DNA of 64,000 nucleotides, taken from positions 1-64,000 of the forward strand of contig NZ_CAKZOT010000081.1 in NCBI RefSeq assembly GCF_937138205.1. The letters run 5' to 3'. The position numbers were made by a program, and so were the translations under genes. Below are positions 20,713 to 30,713 of this stretch, piece by piece. The notes below the pieces were generated by a model. The model searched no databases. It saw nothing but the letters and a program-made list of their open reading frames with translations, and had not been told where the DNA came from. The number at the start of each line of letters is the position of its first letter. Position 1 is the stretch's first letter. Source of the stretch: an uncultured Rhodospira sp. GTDB lineage: Bacteria > Pseudomonadota > Alphaproteobacteria > Rhodospirillales > Rhodospirillaceae.

Positions 20713-21059
20713 TGACCCACCACGGCGACGACCTGTTCGAGCGGGCCGGGATCCCGGCCCCGGCCGCGTCTCGACAGGGCAGACCGTCCGCCAGCCCGGC
20801 CGGGGAGGAGATGGCCGGCACGCTGGCGGACCGGCTCGTCGCCGACTGGGGGGATCCTCCGGGCGCCGCCGCGACGGCGGAGCCCGACCGCACCGGGACC
20901 AGGCCTCAGGCAGAACGCGCGGCCGCTTCGCCCTTCGGGGCGCATCCGACCAAGACCGACCAAGACTCGGCCAACCGAGCCCCCGACCACCCAGCAGACC
21001 GGCACAAGCGGCACGACACAACGTGCCCGCCACAGCCTGAGACTCTCACGGAGGCAAGC
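20712..21059 (+). other. In-frame open leader between ftsA and ftsZ
   Basis: An ATG at 20712 shares its A with the ftsA stop (TGATG) and opens 116 codons that run without a stop into ftsZ in the same frame. The first roughly 50 codons have the strong third-position GC of real genes here (for example GAC-GAC-CTG-TTC-GAG), while the last half does not. It could encode an N-terminal extension of FtsZ, or it could be an untranslated leader with accidental openness. The conventional ftsZ start at 21060 has its own good ribosome site (ACGGAGGCAAGC). Confidence 0.35.
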
Positions 21060-23030
21060 ATGAGCATCAATCTTGGCGTGCCCGACGACATCGAGCCGCA
21101 AATGAAGCCCCGCATCACCGTCATCGGCGTCGGCGGCGCCGGCGGCAACGCGGTCAACAACATGATCGAGGCGAAGCTGGAAGGCGTCGAGTTCGTCGTC
21201 GCCAACACCGACGCCCAGGCGCTGGCCCAGGCCCGCACCGACCGGCGCATCCAGCTCGGTGGTGAGACCACGCACGGTCTCGGCTCCGGCGCTCGGCCGG
21301 ACATCGGTCGCGCCGCCGCCGAGGAAAGCTACGAGGCCATCGCCAGCGAGTTGAAGGGCAGTCACATGTGCTTCATCACCGCCGGCATGGGCGGCGGCAC
21401 CGGCACCGGCGCGGCCCCGGTGGCGGCCCGCTGCGCCCGCGACATGGGGATTCTCACCGTCGGCGTGGTGACCAAACCGTTCCAGTTCGAAGGTTCGCAT
21501 CGGATGCGCCTAGCCGAAGGCGGCATCGAGGAACTGTCCCAGTACGTCGACACCCTGATCATCATCCCCAACCAGAACCTGTTCCGCGTGGCCAACGAAA
21601 AGACCACATTCGCCGACGCCTTCAAGATGGCCGACAACGTGCTGTATGCCGGCGTGCGCTCGGTCACCGACCTGATGATCATGCCGGGCCTGATCAACCT
21701 GGACTTCGCCGACGTGCGCACGGTGATGATGGACATGGGCCGGGCCATGATGGGCACCGGCGAGGCCAGCGGCGACAACCGCGCCATCGAGGCGGCCGAG
21801 GCGGCGATCGCCAACCCGCTGCTGGAGGAGACCTCCATGCGCGGCGCGCGCGGGGTGCTGATCAACATCACCGGCGGCAACGACCTGACGCTGTACGAGC
21901 TGGACGAGGCGGCCAACCGCATCCGCGAGGAGATCAAGTGCGAGGACGCCAACGTCATCTTCGGTTCCTGCCTGGATGCCAGCCTGGACGGCACCATGCG
22001 GGTCTCGGTGGTGGCCAGCGGCATCGACGCCGTTTCCCAGGCGCGGCTGGGTGAGGACCGCGACGGCGCCGGCGGGTTCGGCCTCGGGCTGGCGGCGGCC
22101 GGCAAGGTCGCCGCCGCCGCCGGTGGGGCGGAGCAGGGAGCCCGCCCGGCGGCCGCCGCCCGGCCCGCCGCCGCGCCGGTGCGGGCCGCGCCCGTCCAGC
22201 ACGAGGCCAGTGCGGCGGACAGCGACGACCTTGTGGATCCCTCCCTCGTGCTTGGAGCCGACCCCGGACCCCGCTCGGATCAGGCGGCGCCCGCCCGGGC
22301 CCCGGCGGCGGCAAAGGAAGAGCCTCGCCCCGCCGCCGGCGCGCCCCGCCCGGCCCAGGGCGGTGCACCCACGCAGCCGGCCCGGCCGCCGTTCCGCGCC
22401 CAGCCGAGCGCCGTTCCGTCGAACGGACAGGCGGCCGTCGGCAACCGGGCCTTCATCCCGCAACCGCCGGCCCAGTCGCCCGCCGCGCCGGCGGCGCGCC
22501 TGACGCCGCCGGGCACGGCCGGAGGCGGTGCCGCCTTTGGCGGCGGCAACCGGGATCAGGGCTCGGTGGGGCACATGGAGACGCCGCCGCCGGTGCATGG
22601 CCAGACGGCGCTGGACCCGCGCTACACGCAACGGGACCTGGACCATGGTTCGGCCCAGCGTGAGCACGCAGGCGGACACGCGGGCGGACACCGGGCTCCG
22701 GTGCAACCCGGCCTGCGCGCGGCGCCGCAGCCACGCCAAGCGCACGGGCGGGGCGAGCCGGTGGGCGGCCGTGATGCCGACCACGGCGAGTCGCGCCGCG
22801 ACCGGCCGTCGTTGTTCCAGCGCATGACCGGGTTCGGGCGCGCGCGCGCCGACGAGGAGCACGGTCATGGACACGGCCAGGGGCACACCCAGGGGCACCA
22901 CGGAGCCGACCGGGGGCAAGACACCACCTCGCCCCGGGCCATGCGCGTCGACCCGGACGACCGGCCGGTGACGTCGCACCAGGAGGATCAACTGGAAATC
23001 CCGGCGTTCCTGCGACGCCAAGCCAATTAG
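21060..23030 (+). CDS. ftsZ: Cell division GTPase FtsZ, long C-terminal linker
   Basis: 656 residues. The tubulin-like core (about 1-330) has the GTP signature G-G-G-T-G-T-G at 111-117 and the T7-loop region N-L-D-F-A-D-V. A disordered linker of about 300 residues, rich in Ala/Pro/Arg and with several His/Gly stretches, follows. It ends in the conserved tail L-E-I-P-A-F-L-R-R that binds FtsA. Long linkers are normal in alphaproteobacteria; this one is at the long end. The ATG at 21060 follows ACGGAGGCAAGC. Confidence 0.97.
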   Translation: MSINLGVPDDIEPQMKPRITVIGVGGAGGNAVNNMIEAKLEGVEFVVANTDAQALAQARTDRRIQLGGETTHGLGSGARPDIGRAAAEESYEAIASELKGSHMCFITAGMGGGTGTGAAPVAARCARDMGILTVGVVTKPFQFEGSHRMRLAEGGIEELSQYVDTLIIIPNQNLFRVANEKTTFADAFKMADNVLYAGVRSVTDLMIMPGLINLDFADVRTVMMDMGRAMMGTGEASGDNRAIEAAEAAIANPLLEETSMRGARGVLINITGGNDLTLYELDEAANRIREEIKCEDANVIFGSCLDASLDGTMRVSVVASGIDAVSQARLGEDRDGAGGFGLGLAAAGKVAAAAGGAEQGARPAAAARPAAAPVRAAPVQHEASAADSDDLVDPSLVLGADPGPRSDQAAPARAPAAAKEEPRPAAGAPRPAQGGAPTQPARPPFRAQPSAVPSNGQAAVGNRAFIPQPPAQSPAAPAARLTPPGTAGGGAAFGGGNRDQGSVGHMETPPPVHGQTALDPRYTQRDLDHGSAQREHAGGHAGGHRAPVQPGLRAAPQPRQAHGRGEPVGGRDADHGESRRDRPSLFQRMTGFGRARADEEHGHGHGQGHTQGHHGADRGQDTTSPRAMRVDPDDRPVTSHQEDQLEIPAFLRRQAN

Positions 23031-23035
23031 CGAGC

Positions 23036-23077
23036 ACCGGCGGCGGATGAGGGCGACTCGTCCGCCGCCGGTTTTTT
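23036..23077 (+). terminator. Intrinsic terminator after ftsZ
   Basis: A perfect 12-bp stem (ACCGGCGGCGGA at 23036-23047 paired with TCCGCCGCCGGT at 23061-23072) with a 13-base loop, followed by a run of T to 23077. It lies 6 bp after the ftsZ stop and closes the dcw operon. The opposite strand carries the convergent chemoreceptor gene. Confidence 0.9.
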
Positions 23078-23126
23078 CGGACGCGCGACGACCCTAGGGC
23101 GTGTGTGGACGCCCTAACGATTTGAT

Positions 23127-26100
23127 TTAGGCCGCCATGCGCCACGGTCGGGCGGTCGGCGTCCCCGGGTCGCGGGTCCGCAGGATGGTCTCTAGCGCGC
23201 CCAGCCGGTCGTCCGGCAGGTCCAGGCGCACATGGGTGGCCTGCCCGGTGCGGGCCACCAGGGCGGCGGGCACCGGCCCCAGCCCCGGGATATCGATGGT
23301 CATGGCCTGGCCACGGTCGCCGTCAAGGGAGCGGTCAAGGGTTGCCACGCCGCTCAGGGCCAGTTCGTTCAACAGGCAGGATTGGGTCTGGCCACCCGAA
23401 AGGTCGACGGTCACCGCCAGATTGACCGTGCGCAGGCGCGCGGTCTCCCGGTCTTCGTCGTCGCTGGAGTGGATGATCCGGTCCAGCGCCGCCAGCATGT
23501 GCTGGACGTGTTCGCGCACGTCCTGGGCGGCGCCCTGCACGTCACGCGCCCGTTGCCCGGTCACGGCGGTGGCGTCGGAGACGTCCCCCATGTTGTTGGA
23601 GGCGTCCTGGGTGCGTTCCGCGGCCTGCAGGGCGCTGTGACTGATCTCGCCGGTCGAGGCGCTCTGCTGTTCCACCGCCGCCGAGACGGCTGAGGTGATT
23701 TCGTTGATCTCGGCGATCACCGCGACGATCCCCTGGATCGCCTCGACCGCCTCGTTGGTCGCCGTCTGCATGGCCCCGATCTCGGTGCCGATGTCCTCGG
23801 TGGCCTTGGCGGTCTGGTTGGCCAGGGTCTTGACCTCGCTGGCCACCACGGCGAAGCCCTTGCCGGCCTCGCCGGCACGCGAAGCCTCAATGGTCGCGTT
23901 GAGGGCCAGGAGGTTGGTCTGCTTGGCGATATCGCTGATCATGTTGACGACCTCGCCGATCTGGTCGGCGGCCCGGGCGAGCCCCTGGATTCGGTCGTTC
24001 GTGGTTTCCGCCTGGCGCGCGGCGCGGTCGGCAATGGTCGCCGCGCCCGCGACCTGGCGGTTGATCTCCTTGACGGAGCCGGACATCTGCTCGGCGGCGG
24101 CAGCCACCGCGTCCACATTGGCGGCGGCATCGCGGGACGCCCCGGCGGCCGCCTCGGTGCGCCGTTCGGCCTGCTCGACGCTCTTCATCATGTCCAGGGC
24201 AGCGTCGTGCATCCCATGCACGCGATCGCGTACGAGGCCGATGGCGGCGCGCACCTCCTCGTCCAGCGCGTTGGTCAGCGCCAGCATCTCGGCCTTCACA
24301 CGGCGCGCGTTGCGGCGCGCGTCGGCGGCCTGCTCGGCCTGCATGGCCTCGATCCTCTGGCCGTTTTCCTTGAACACCTCCACCGCCGCGGCCATGGCGC
24401 CGATCTCGTCCCGGCAGGCGCGGCCCGGCACCTCCACCGACAGGTCGTTGTCCGCCAGCCGCTTCATGGCCTTGGTGATCGCCGTCAGGGGGCGGGTGAT
24501 CGAGCGGCCGATCAGCAGCGCCACCACCAGGCCCAGAACCAGCGCGGACGCGGCGCCGCCCATCAACAGGCTCTTGGCGAAACCCATGTCGGCGGCGGCG
24601 GCGTCGAGAGCCGCAGCGTTGGCCTGTTCCAGGGCCACTTCCAGGTCCACCCGGGCGCGTTCCATGCCCCCGGCGGCCGCCTGGATCGCGGCGGAGGCGC
24701 GGGCCAGATCCTCGAACAGGCGGCCCAGCATCGGCACCCGATCGCCAAACGCCGTCTCCAGGTCCTCCACCTGCCAGGGATAGTGCTCCTTGATCTTGGC
24801 GATGAACCCGACGTGGCGTGCCTCCACCTCGGCGAGTTCCGCCCGCACGGCGTCCGCGTTCACCGCCTCGGGGTCCTCGATGAAACGAACCATCATGTTC
24901 TTGGCCTCGGCGGCCGCCGCCGTCAGCACTTCGGCGGCCCGGATGGTATCCTGCGCCGCGTCCAGCGCGTTGAAGGACTGCGTGCTGGCCCGCTTCGCCT
25001 TTTCCGAGAGATCCAGCGACCCGAATTCCGCGCTCATCAGCTTGCCGCCCACGACCTTCAGCGCACCGGCGGTCGTCTCCAGGTGCTGCGCGCGTGTCTC
25101 GGAGACCGCCGTCACGGCCTGCGTGATCCGAAGACCCTCGTGCACCGCGGCCGCGTGTATCTCGGCCGCCTCAAGCAGATCGGTGTTGGCCGCCAGCCCG
25201 CTCAGGTCTTCGGCGAGTCGTCGCGCTTCGGCGGCGATCCGTTTGGCCTGCTCCGGATCCGCGTCTTGGAGAAAGGCGCGCTCCAGGGCCCTCAGATGAC
25301 CGACGCGGCGGTCGAGGTTGGCCAGGCGAAGGGCCTGGTCGGCCAGCGTCAGCACGGCCGCCGGTGGCGCCCCGGCCTGGCGCCGGGTTGCAAGGTCATC
25401 CTCCGCCGCCTGACGGTGGGCGGCGATTTGATGCGCCAGGACTGTCGCTGCCGCGTCCAGCGCGGCCGTGGTGGCGGTCTGTTCGGCCTGTAGGGCGCGC
25501 TGCTCAGCCGAGCTGTCTTCGAAGGCTTGGAACGCCGTGAGCAGGCGGTCCATCGACCGGTCAAGACGGCGGCGTCGACCAGACCGCTGCCCTGGTCCGC
25601 GTCGATCAGCCGTTGGACCATGGCGCCCAACGCCTTGATCTCGGCCCCGGCCCGCAGACTCCGCGCCTCGGTGTTCTCGCGCTCGACGTCCTCAAGCGCC
25701 TTGGACGACTTGGACAGACCCTGGTTGACGGCGGTCAGCGCCTGGGCCAGGGCATCGGCATGATCCCGTTTTTCCATCGCCGCGTGTGCGCTATCGCGGG
25801 CCGCCTGCAACTGGCCGACCCGCTCCTCAACCACGCCGGCGATGATCCCCCCCAATTCGGCGTCCAGGGTGACCACCTGCGCCTCGGCGGTCCGCACCGC
25901 CCGGGCGTTGGCCAGGAAAGCCTCGTAGTCGGCGCGGTAGGTGGCGATCGCCTCTTGCGCCGCCGCCACCGGCTGGCGCAGGCCCGGGCGTTGGGCCAGG
26001 ACGGCAAGGGTGGCCTCGATCTCGGCCAGGCCGGCTTGCACGTCGTCGGCCGCGTCGAGGTCGCCGACCAGGCGGCCGTGCAACTCTGTCTTGACCGTCT

Positions 26101-26251
26101 GCCCCAGTCGGACCAGGGCGCGCAGGCCGGTTCGTTCCGTCTCGAAGCCGCCGCTGCTTTGTTCGAGCGACTGCCAGCCCACCACCGACACGAAGGCCGT
26201 CAGGGACAGCACGGCAACGAAGCCGGCGAGAATGCGGTACGAGACCTTCAC
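23127..26251 (-). pseudogene. Methyl-accepting chemotaxis protein with PilZ-like C terminus, frameshifted
   Basis: Two overlapping frames make one chemoreceptor of about 1040 residues. The 5' part (GTG at 26251 after AGGGGAG) encodes an N-terminal membrane helix and a long helical sensor. The frame changes near 25553-25575 and the remainder runs to 23127 with a second membrane helix, HAMP, and the MCP signalling domain with the hairpin tip region [18 protein letters not shown]. The last roughly 100 residues look PilZ-like: R-E-T-A-R, later E-L-A-L-S-G. This matches the Tlp1-type layout of Azospirillum, where the receptor is tuned by cyclic di-GMP. One indel explains the break; a sequencing error is equally possible. 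Confidence 0.82.
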
Positions 26252-26583
26252 GAACGACTCCCCTGAAAATCGGCCGATGGGCGGGCCTGCGGCGGCGGGA
26301 ATGGCCCTGCGTGCGCGCACGAACGCGGAGCACGCCGCCCGGCGCTCTGTGCCAAGCCTGCACGGGTGAGGGATCAACCATAGTGGGATTTGTCTGTAAA
26401 GAGGCCGAACCGTGAAGTTATTGCGATGGCAATGTTACGAATTCGGCATATTTATATTGAATTCTTACTTATATTCCACCGATCGAGCACTGCCCGCGTG
26501 GTCGACCGCAAGAAAGAAGACGCCATAAATTGTATTACTTGAGTGCGAATGATACCGGCAGTCGCACGATCGGGCCGTACCGG
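26252..26583. other. AT-rich intergenic region upstream of the chemoreceptor
   Basis: 332 bp between the chemoreceptor start and the end of the diguanylate cyclase gene, both on the minus strand. The centre (about 26390-26480) is strongly AT-rich and probably holds the chemoreceptor promoter. A 6-bp hairpin (26543-26548 with 26562-26567) just past the cyclase stop might help termination but lacks a T-run. No gene is supported. Confidence 0.4.
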
Positions 26584-28236
26584 TCAGGCCGCCACCTCGA
26601 CTCGGTTGCGGCCGGCGCGCTTGGCGGCGTACAGGGCCTCGTCGGCGCGCTTCAGGACGGCTTCGAAGGAACCGTCGGCCTCCCCCACCACGGCCACGCC
26701 GATGCTGACGCTGACGGTGATCGGCATGTCGCCGCACGGACACGGCCGGCTCACCACGGCCTCGCGCAGCCGTTCCGCCAGCGTCTTCGCCGCGTCGATC
26801 CCGGCCTCCGGCAGGATGGCGGCGAACTCCTCGCCGCCCAGGCGGCCGAACAGGTCCGAGGTGCGCACGCCGTCCCGGCAGATGGCGGCCACATGCACCA
26901 GGACATCATCGCCGATGTCGTGCCCGTGGATGTCGTTGATGCGCTTGAAATGGTCGATGTCCAGGACGAGCACGCTCAGCCCCGCACCGTAGCGCCGGCG
27001 GCGATCCCATTCCGCCGCCGCGCGCGCCATGAAGCCGCGCCGGTTCGGCACCCCCGTCAGGGCATCGGTGGCGGCGAGGTTGCGCAGCGTGGCCTCGTTG
27101 GCCTGCAACCGGTCGGCCATGCTGTTGAACGCCAGGCCCAGGTCGGTGAGTTCGTCGCGCCCCTTCGGCCCCACGCGCACGGACAGGTCTCCGTCCGCCA
27201 TGGCCCGCGCCGCCTCCCGCAGCTCGCTCAGCGGCCGCAGGAACGACCGCGCCAGAATCGCCGTGCCGACCGCCGTGGCGAGCGTGATCAGCGCCAGCAG
27301 GATCAGCAGCCGCCGGCGCAACGTGTTCAGGTCCTTCAGCACGGCCTCGCGGTCGGCCAGGATGAACAGCGTCCAGTCCAGGGGGCCGATGGCCGGCGCG
27401 CTTGGATTGGCCGTGTAGGCCACCAGGCGCGAGCGGGACCCGATGGTCACCGTGGCAAAACCGCGCGGTTCCGTCATGGCCTGGAAGAACGGGCGGTCCG
27501 AGACGTCCTCAAGGAACCGAAAGGGCAGGCGGGAGAAGACCAGCTTGCCATCACCGGTCGTCAGCAGAATGTCGACCGGGTGCCGCAACTGTGTCGCAAG
27601 GGCGGCCTCTCGCGTGATCCAGGCCACCGACAGCACGGCCCGGGCCACGCCGATCATGCGGCCGTTCTCGTCATCCAGGCGCACGGCCACCCCCAGGCCG
27701 GGCGGCAGGGGGCCGGTCCCCTCCTCCACCTCTGACACGTGGCGACCGTTGTCCCGCGCCGCCGTCCACCAGGCGGCACCGGAAAGGTCCACCGGACCGG
27801 ACGACGGGCCTGTGTCGGCGACCACCCATCCGCGACGGTCGGTAAGCAGGACCGCCGCGAACACCGTGCGGCCGAAGACACGCTGCTCGTAGTCCATGAA
27901 AACGTCCCGCAGGGTCCGCGACGCCCGCGTGCCCACAGCGAAACCATGAACGAGCGGCGGACCCCCCCGCCGTTCGTTGGCCTCGTTCAGGGCCAAACGG
28001 ACGATACCGTTGCGGGTCGCGCGGACGATCTGGTCCATGCGGGCCGCGACGTTGGCACCCATCTGGCCAAGGATGATGTCGGCGGTTTCCACGGCGCGCG
28101 CGCCGTGTGTCCGCTCCAGGTGGGCGACGCTCGTCTGCACGGTATAGGCGCCCGCCAGGACGAGAACCATAAGAGCGGACGCGGCTATGGCCATCAGCCG
28201 AAAGCGAATCCCAAGTCTGTTCAGTGGCGTGGCCAT
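26584..28236 (-). CDS. Membrane diguanylate cyclase (Cache-like sensor, HAMP, GGDEF)
   Basis: 550 residues. N-terminal membrane helix (about 12-32), an extracytoplasmic sensor of roughly 250 residues with a Cache-like pattern, a second helix near 305-330, HAMP (L-R-P-L-S-E-L-R-E-A-A-R-A-M-A-D-G-D-L), then a GGDEF domain with an intact G-G-E-E-F active site and an R-T-S-D inhibitory site five residues upstream. It should make cyclic di-GMP with product inhibition. It begins 8 bp after the stop of the upstream binding-protein gene, so the pair is probably one operon. Confidence 0.9.
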   Translation of the reverse strand: MATPLNRLGIRFRLMAIAASALMVLVLAGAYTVQTSVAHLERTHGARAVETADIILGQMGANVAARMDQIVRATRNGIVRLALNEANERRGGPPLVHGFAVGTRASRTLRDVFMDYEQRVFGRTVFAAVLLTDRRGWVVADTGPSSGPVDLSGAAWWTAARDNGRHVSEVEEGTGPLPPGLGVAVRLDDENGRMIGVARAVLSVAWITREAALATQLRHPVDILLTTGDGKLVFSRLPFRFLEDVSDRPFFQAMTEPRGFATVTIGSRSRLVAYTANPSAPAIGPLDWTLFILADREAVLKDLNTLRRRLLILLALITLATAVGTAILARSFLRPLSELREAARAMADGDLSVRVGPKGRDELTDLGLAFNSMADRLQANEATLRNLAATDALTGVPNRRGFMARAAAEWDRRRRYGAGLSVLVLDIDHFKRINDIHGHDIGDDVLVHVAAICRDGVRTSDLFGRLGGEEFAAILPEAGIDAAKTLAERLREAVVSRPCPCGDMPITVSVSIGVAVVGEADGSFEAVLKRADEALYAAKRAGRNRVEVAA

Positions 28237-28244
28237 ATGTTTAC

Positions 28245-29363
28245 TTATCGGTAGACGAGCTCACCCTTGCGGATACGCGCAGGAAATAACGGAAAGTCCA
28301 TGTCGCGCGCACCGGATGCCAGTGACACATTACCGAAGAGCCCGGAATACCGGAAGCCGTTCTCAAGCTGCGCGCGCAGAGTCGGCTCGTCCGCGACGCG
28401 GCCGTCCAGCAATCCCGCCAGCATGACGATGATGTCGTAGCCGTTGGCCACGTAGTGGTTGAACGACTTGCCGTGGCGCGCCTCGTAGCGGACGCGGACC
28501 TCGTCGGCGAACACGAAGTTGCGGTTGAAGATTGCGGGAGCGACCACATGAACGCCGTCGGCCGCAGGATCCCCCACCACCTCGGGCAGGGTCGCTGTCG
28601 TCGTCGCGGCGATGGGGCCGTCGTACCCCTGCGCCTCCAGGGCACCCAGCACGCCCCGGATGTGGGGCGCGAATCCAACGACCAAAACGGCGTCTCCCTG
28701 GGAGGCGGCGGACACCAGGGTGGTGAAATCGGTGACGGCGAGCGGAAACGCGACGCCCGCGATCCGCATGTCGGTCTCTGCCAGGCGGGCCTTGGTCCGG
28801 TCGAACACCGCGTTCCCATACGGGTCGTCGAGGTAGTAGACCACCAGGGTCTGTGCATCGCGCGGCAGAACGGAGGTCAGCACGGGAAGTTCCTGTTCCG
28901 CCGTGGGCCAGTACCGGTAGACCGACCGTGCGTCTTCGGTCAGCGCCGGCGCCGCCGCCACCAGACCGACCAGGAGGCGGTTCTGCTCCTCGGCCAACGG
29001 TTTCAGGGACAGGGACAGGGCGCTGGTGCCCGCCAGGACGACAAGCGGATCATCCCCACCGGACGCGCCGGACACGATGGCCTCCCAGGCCGCCCGCGAG
29101 GCCTCCTCGTCGCCCGCGCCGTCCTCGACCGCGAGGACCAGACGCCGCCCGTTGATGCCACCCCTCTCGTTGACCTCCTCCACGCCCAGGGCAAGGCCGT
29201 CGCGGATGTCGGCCCCCACGGAGACGCCCGGACCCGACAGGGGCAGAATGGCGCCGATCACGACGGGCGGTTCCTCGCCGCAGGCGGCCAGCAGACCAAC
29301 GGCCAGCGCCAGAACGGCGGCACGGAACGGACGACGGAACGGCGAAGGGCGGGTTCGAGACAT
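28245..29363 (-). CDS. Lipoprotein substrate-binding protein, LivK/type 1 periplasmic-binding fold
   Basis: 372 residues. A lipobox L-A-A-C lies near residue 29 after a hydrophobic stretch, so the mature protein is a lipid-anchored periplasmic binding protein. The mature start I-G-A-I-L-P-L-S-G-P-G and the later Y-Y-L-D-D-P-Y-G-N-A-V-F and A-N-G-Y-D-I-I segments fit branched-chain amino acid or amide binding proteins. No ABC permease or ATPase gene is near. Its partner is the diguanylate cyclase 8 bp downstream, which suggests a ligand-presenting role for signalling rather than uptake. Confidence 0.85.
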   Translation of the reverse strand: MSRTRPSPFRRPFRAAVLALAVGLLAACGEEPPVVIGAILPLSGPGVSVGADIRDGLALGVEEVNERGGINGRRLVLAVEDGAGDEEASRAAWEAIVSGASGGDDPLVVLAGTSALSLSLKPLAEEQNRLLVGLVAAAPALTEDARSVYRYWPTAEQELPVLTSVLPRDAQTLVVYYLDDPYGNAVFDRTKARLAETDMRIAGVAFPLAVTDFTTLVSAASQGDAVLVVGFAPHIRGVLGALEAQGYDGPIAATTTATLPEVVGDPAADGVHVVAPAIFNRNFVFADEVRVRYEARHGKSFNHYVANGYDIIVMLAGLLDGRVADEPTLRAQLENGFRYSGLFGNVSLASGARDMDFPLFPARIRKGELVYR

Positions 29364-29757
29364 GGTGTCCGACCGTGGATCGTGGTGCCTCAGCGGGGGC
29401 ATGGTCGCCGCCAACCTGCGCCACGAACGATCCCCCTTCGTTTTTACTACCATGGTTGGGGCGCGCTGTCATGCAAGGTGCCGGCGGTTCAGCCGGGCTC
29501 ACGCCGGGTGCGGAGCGCGAGACACCTCCGGCCAGCAGCGCACCCTGACACGCTTACAGAGAAGAGAGAGAAAGGCTTATCCTCCTGTTTCAGGCCGGCC
29601 CACGATGGAGTGCGGATCACGTCCACGTGCCCCCGACATCCTGTGGCTCCCGGTACAGGGGGGATAAGCCGGCACAGAGAATTTGGTGTTATTTTCCCCC
29701 GGAACCCATGCTAGCGTATAACGAACGATATAAAGGTGGTCACGCCGAGGGGGGCCG
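29364..29757. other. Divergent intergenic region with imperfect inverted repeat
   Basis: 394 bp between divergent genes. GGCTTATCC (29574-29582) and GGATAAGCC (29662-29670) form a perfect 9-bp inverted repeat that extends imperfectly to CTCCTGT / ACAGGGG. TATAAC at 29717-29722 and TATAAA at 29729-29734 are possible -10 elements for the rightward gene, without a good -35. No supported gene. Confidence 0.4.
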
Positions 29758-29991
29758 ATGTTCACGCTGTTCCGTCTGGTTCCCGTGCGCGACGCCCTGA
29801 CCGCCCACCTGCCCGTGCTGGCGGCCGCCTTCCTGGTCGCGGAACTGTTCTACAAATTCGGCAGCTTCCTGTTGGAATGCCTCGCCTTTCTGGCGACGTG
29901 GTTCGTCTTTGATCTGATCGTTCACGTGGCGCGCGGCCTGTTCGGCGCGCCCCTCACGGCATCCCGATACAGCGCCAAATCCAGCAACTGA
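29758..29991 (+). CDS. Small membrane protein, unknown function
   Basis: 77 residues with hydrophobic stretches at about 17-33 and 38-60 rich in Phe, Leu and Ala, then a polar tail. ATG at 29758 follows GAGGGGGGCC. No family recognised. It lies 120 bp upstream of the contractile-machine locus in the same direction; a short GC hairpin (30000-30016) without a T-run separates them. Confidence 0.5.
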   Translation: MFTLFRLVPVRDALTAHLPVLAAAFLVAELFYKFGSFLLECLAFLATWFVFDLIVHVARGLFGAPLTASRYSAKSSN

Positions 29992-30111
29992 CGCGCGCCG
30001 CCCCCGCGACGGGGGCGCCACACCGCGCGCGCCGGCCTCACCAGTACCCGCTTTGGCTAGAACAGCCCCCAGTCGAGTCCCGACCCGAGTCTGTCTACCG
30101 AGGGGGGAACC

Positions 30112-30699
30112 GTGCTCGTTCGACCCATGATCGGAGAGTGGGAGCCGCGCGGCATCGAGACCGTTGCCACGGCCGAGGCACGCCACTTGGTGCGGATGCC
30201 AGTGCCCGGGCTGGCCGGGGACCTGCACCAGGACCTGGGCCGGGCGGCGCTGGCCGTCACCCTCTCCGGCACGCTGGCCGGCGACGAGGCCCGCGACGGG
30301 TTCTTGGAAAGCCTGCGCGAGCAGTTCGCCGCCGGCGAACCGGTGGACTTCGTCGCCGACATCCTGACCGACAGCGACCTGGAACAGGTTCTCATCCGCG
30401 ACTTCCGGCTTAGCGAGGTGGCCGGGTCGGCCGACAGCTTCCGCTACGCCATCACGCTGGTCGAGTACACCGAACCGCCGGAGCCGCCCGGCCTGCCGGG
30501 GCTGGACCTGGGCCTGGACGTGGATCTGGGCCTGGACATCGACCTGGGGCTGGACCTGCTCGACCTGCCGGGCCTGCTGTTCGACGTGCCGTCCTTCGAC
30601 GACATGCTGTCGCCCATCGGCACGGCGGCCGAGAGCCTGAAGTCGGCGCTGGGCGGCGCCGGCAGCCTGCTCGATCCCCTGAACGCGATCCTGGATTGA
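30112..30699 (+). CDS. Candidate baseplate/hub protein, first gene of the contractile-tail locus
   Basis: 195 residues, GTG start. The first 125 residues (L-S-G-T-L-A-G-D-E-A-R-D-G-F-L-E-S-L then V-D-F-V-A-D-I and F-R-Y-A-I-T-L-V-E-Y) resemble the N-terminal domain of phage Mu gpN-like DNA-circularisation/baseplate proteins. The C-terminal part carries a short repeat of D-L-G-L-D units (about 128-150), a low-complexity aliphatic-acidic stretch. Family assignment is by eye and tentative. In Mu the gpN gene lies between the tape measure and the hub; here it heads the locus. Confidence 0.5.
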   Translation: MLVRPMIGEWEPRGIETVATAEARHLVRMPVPGLAGDLHQDLGRAALAVTLSGTLAGDEARDGFLESLREQFAAGEPVDFVADILTDSDLEQVLIRDFRLSEVAGSADSFRYAITLVEYTEPPEPPGLPGLDLGLDVDLGLDIDLGLDLLDLPGLLFDVPSFDDMLSPIGTAAESLKSALGGAGSLLDPLNAILD

Positions 30700-30713
30700 G
30701 GGGGGGGCGAGCG

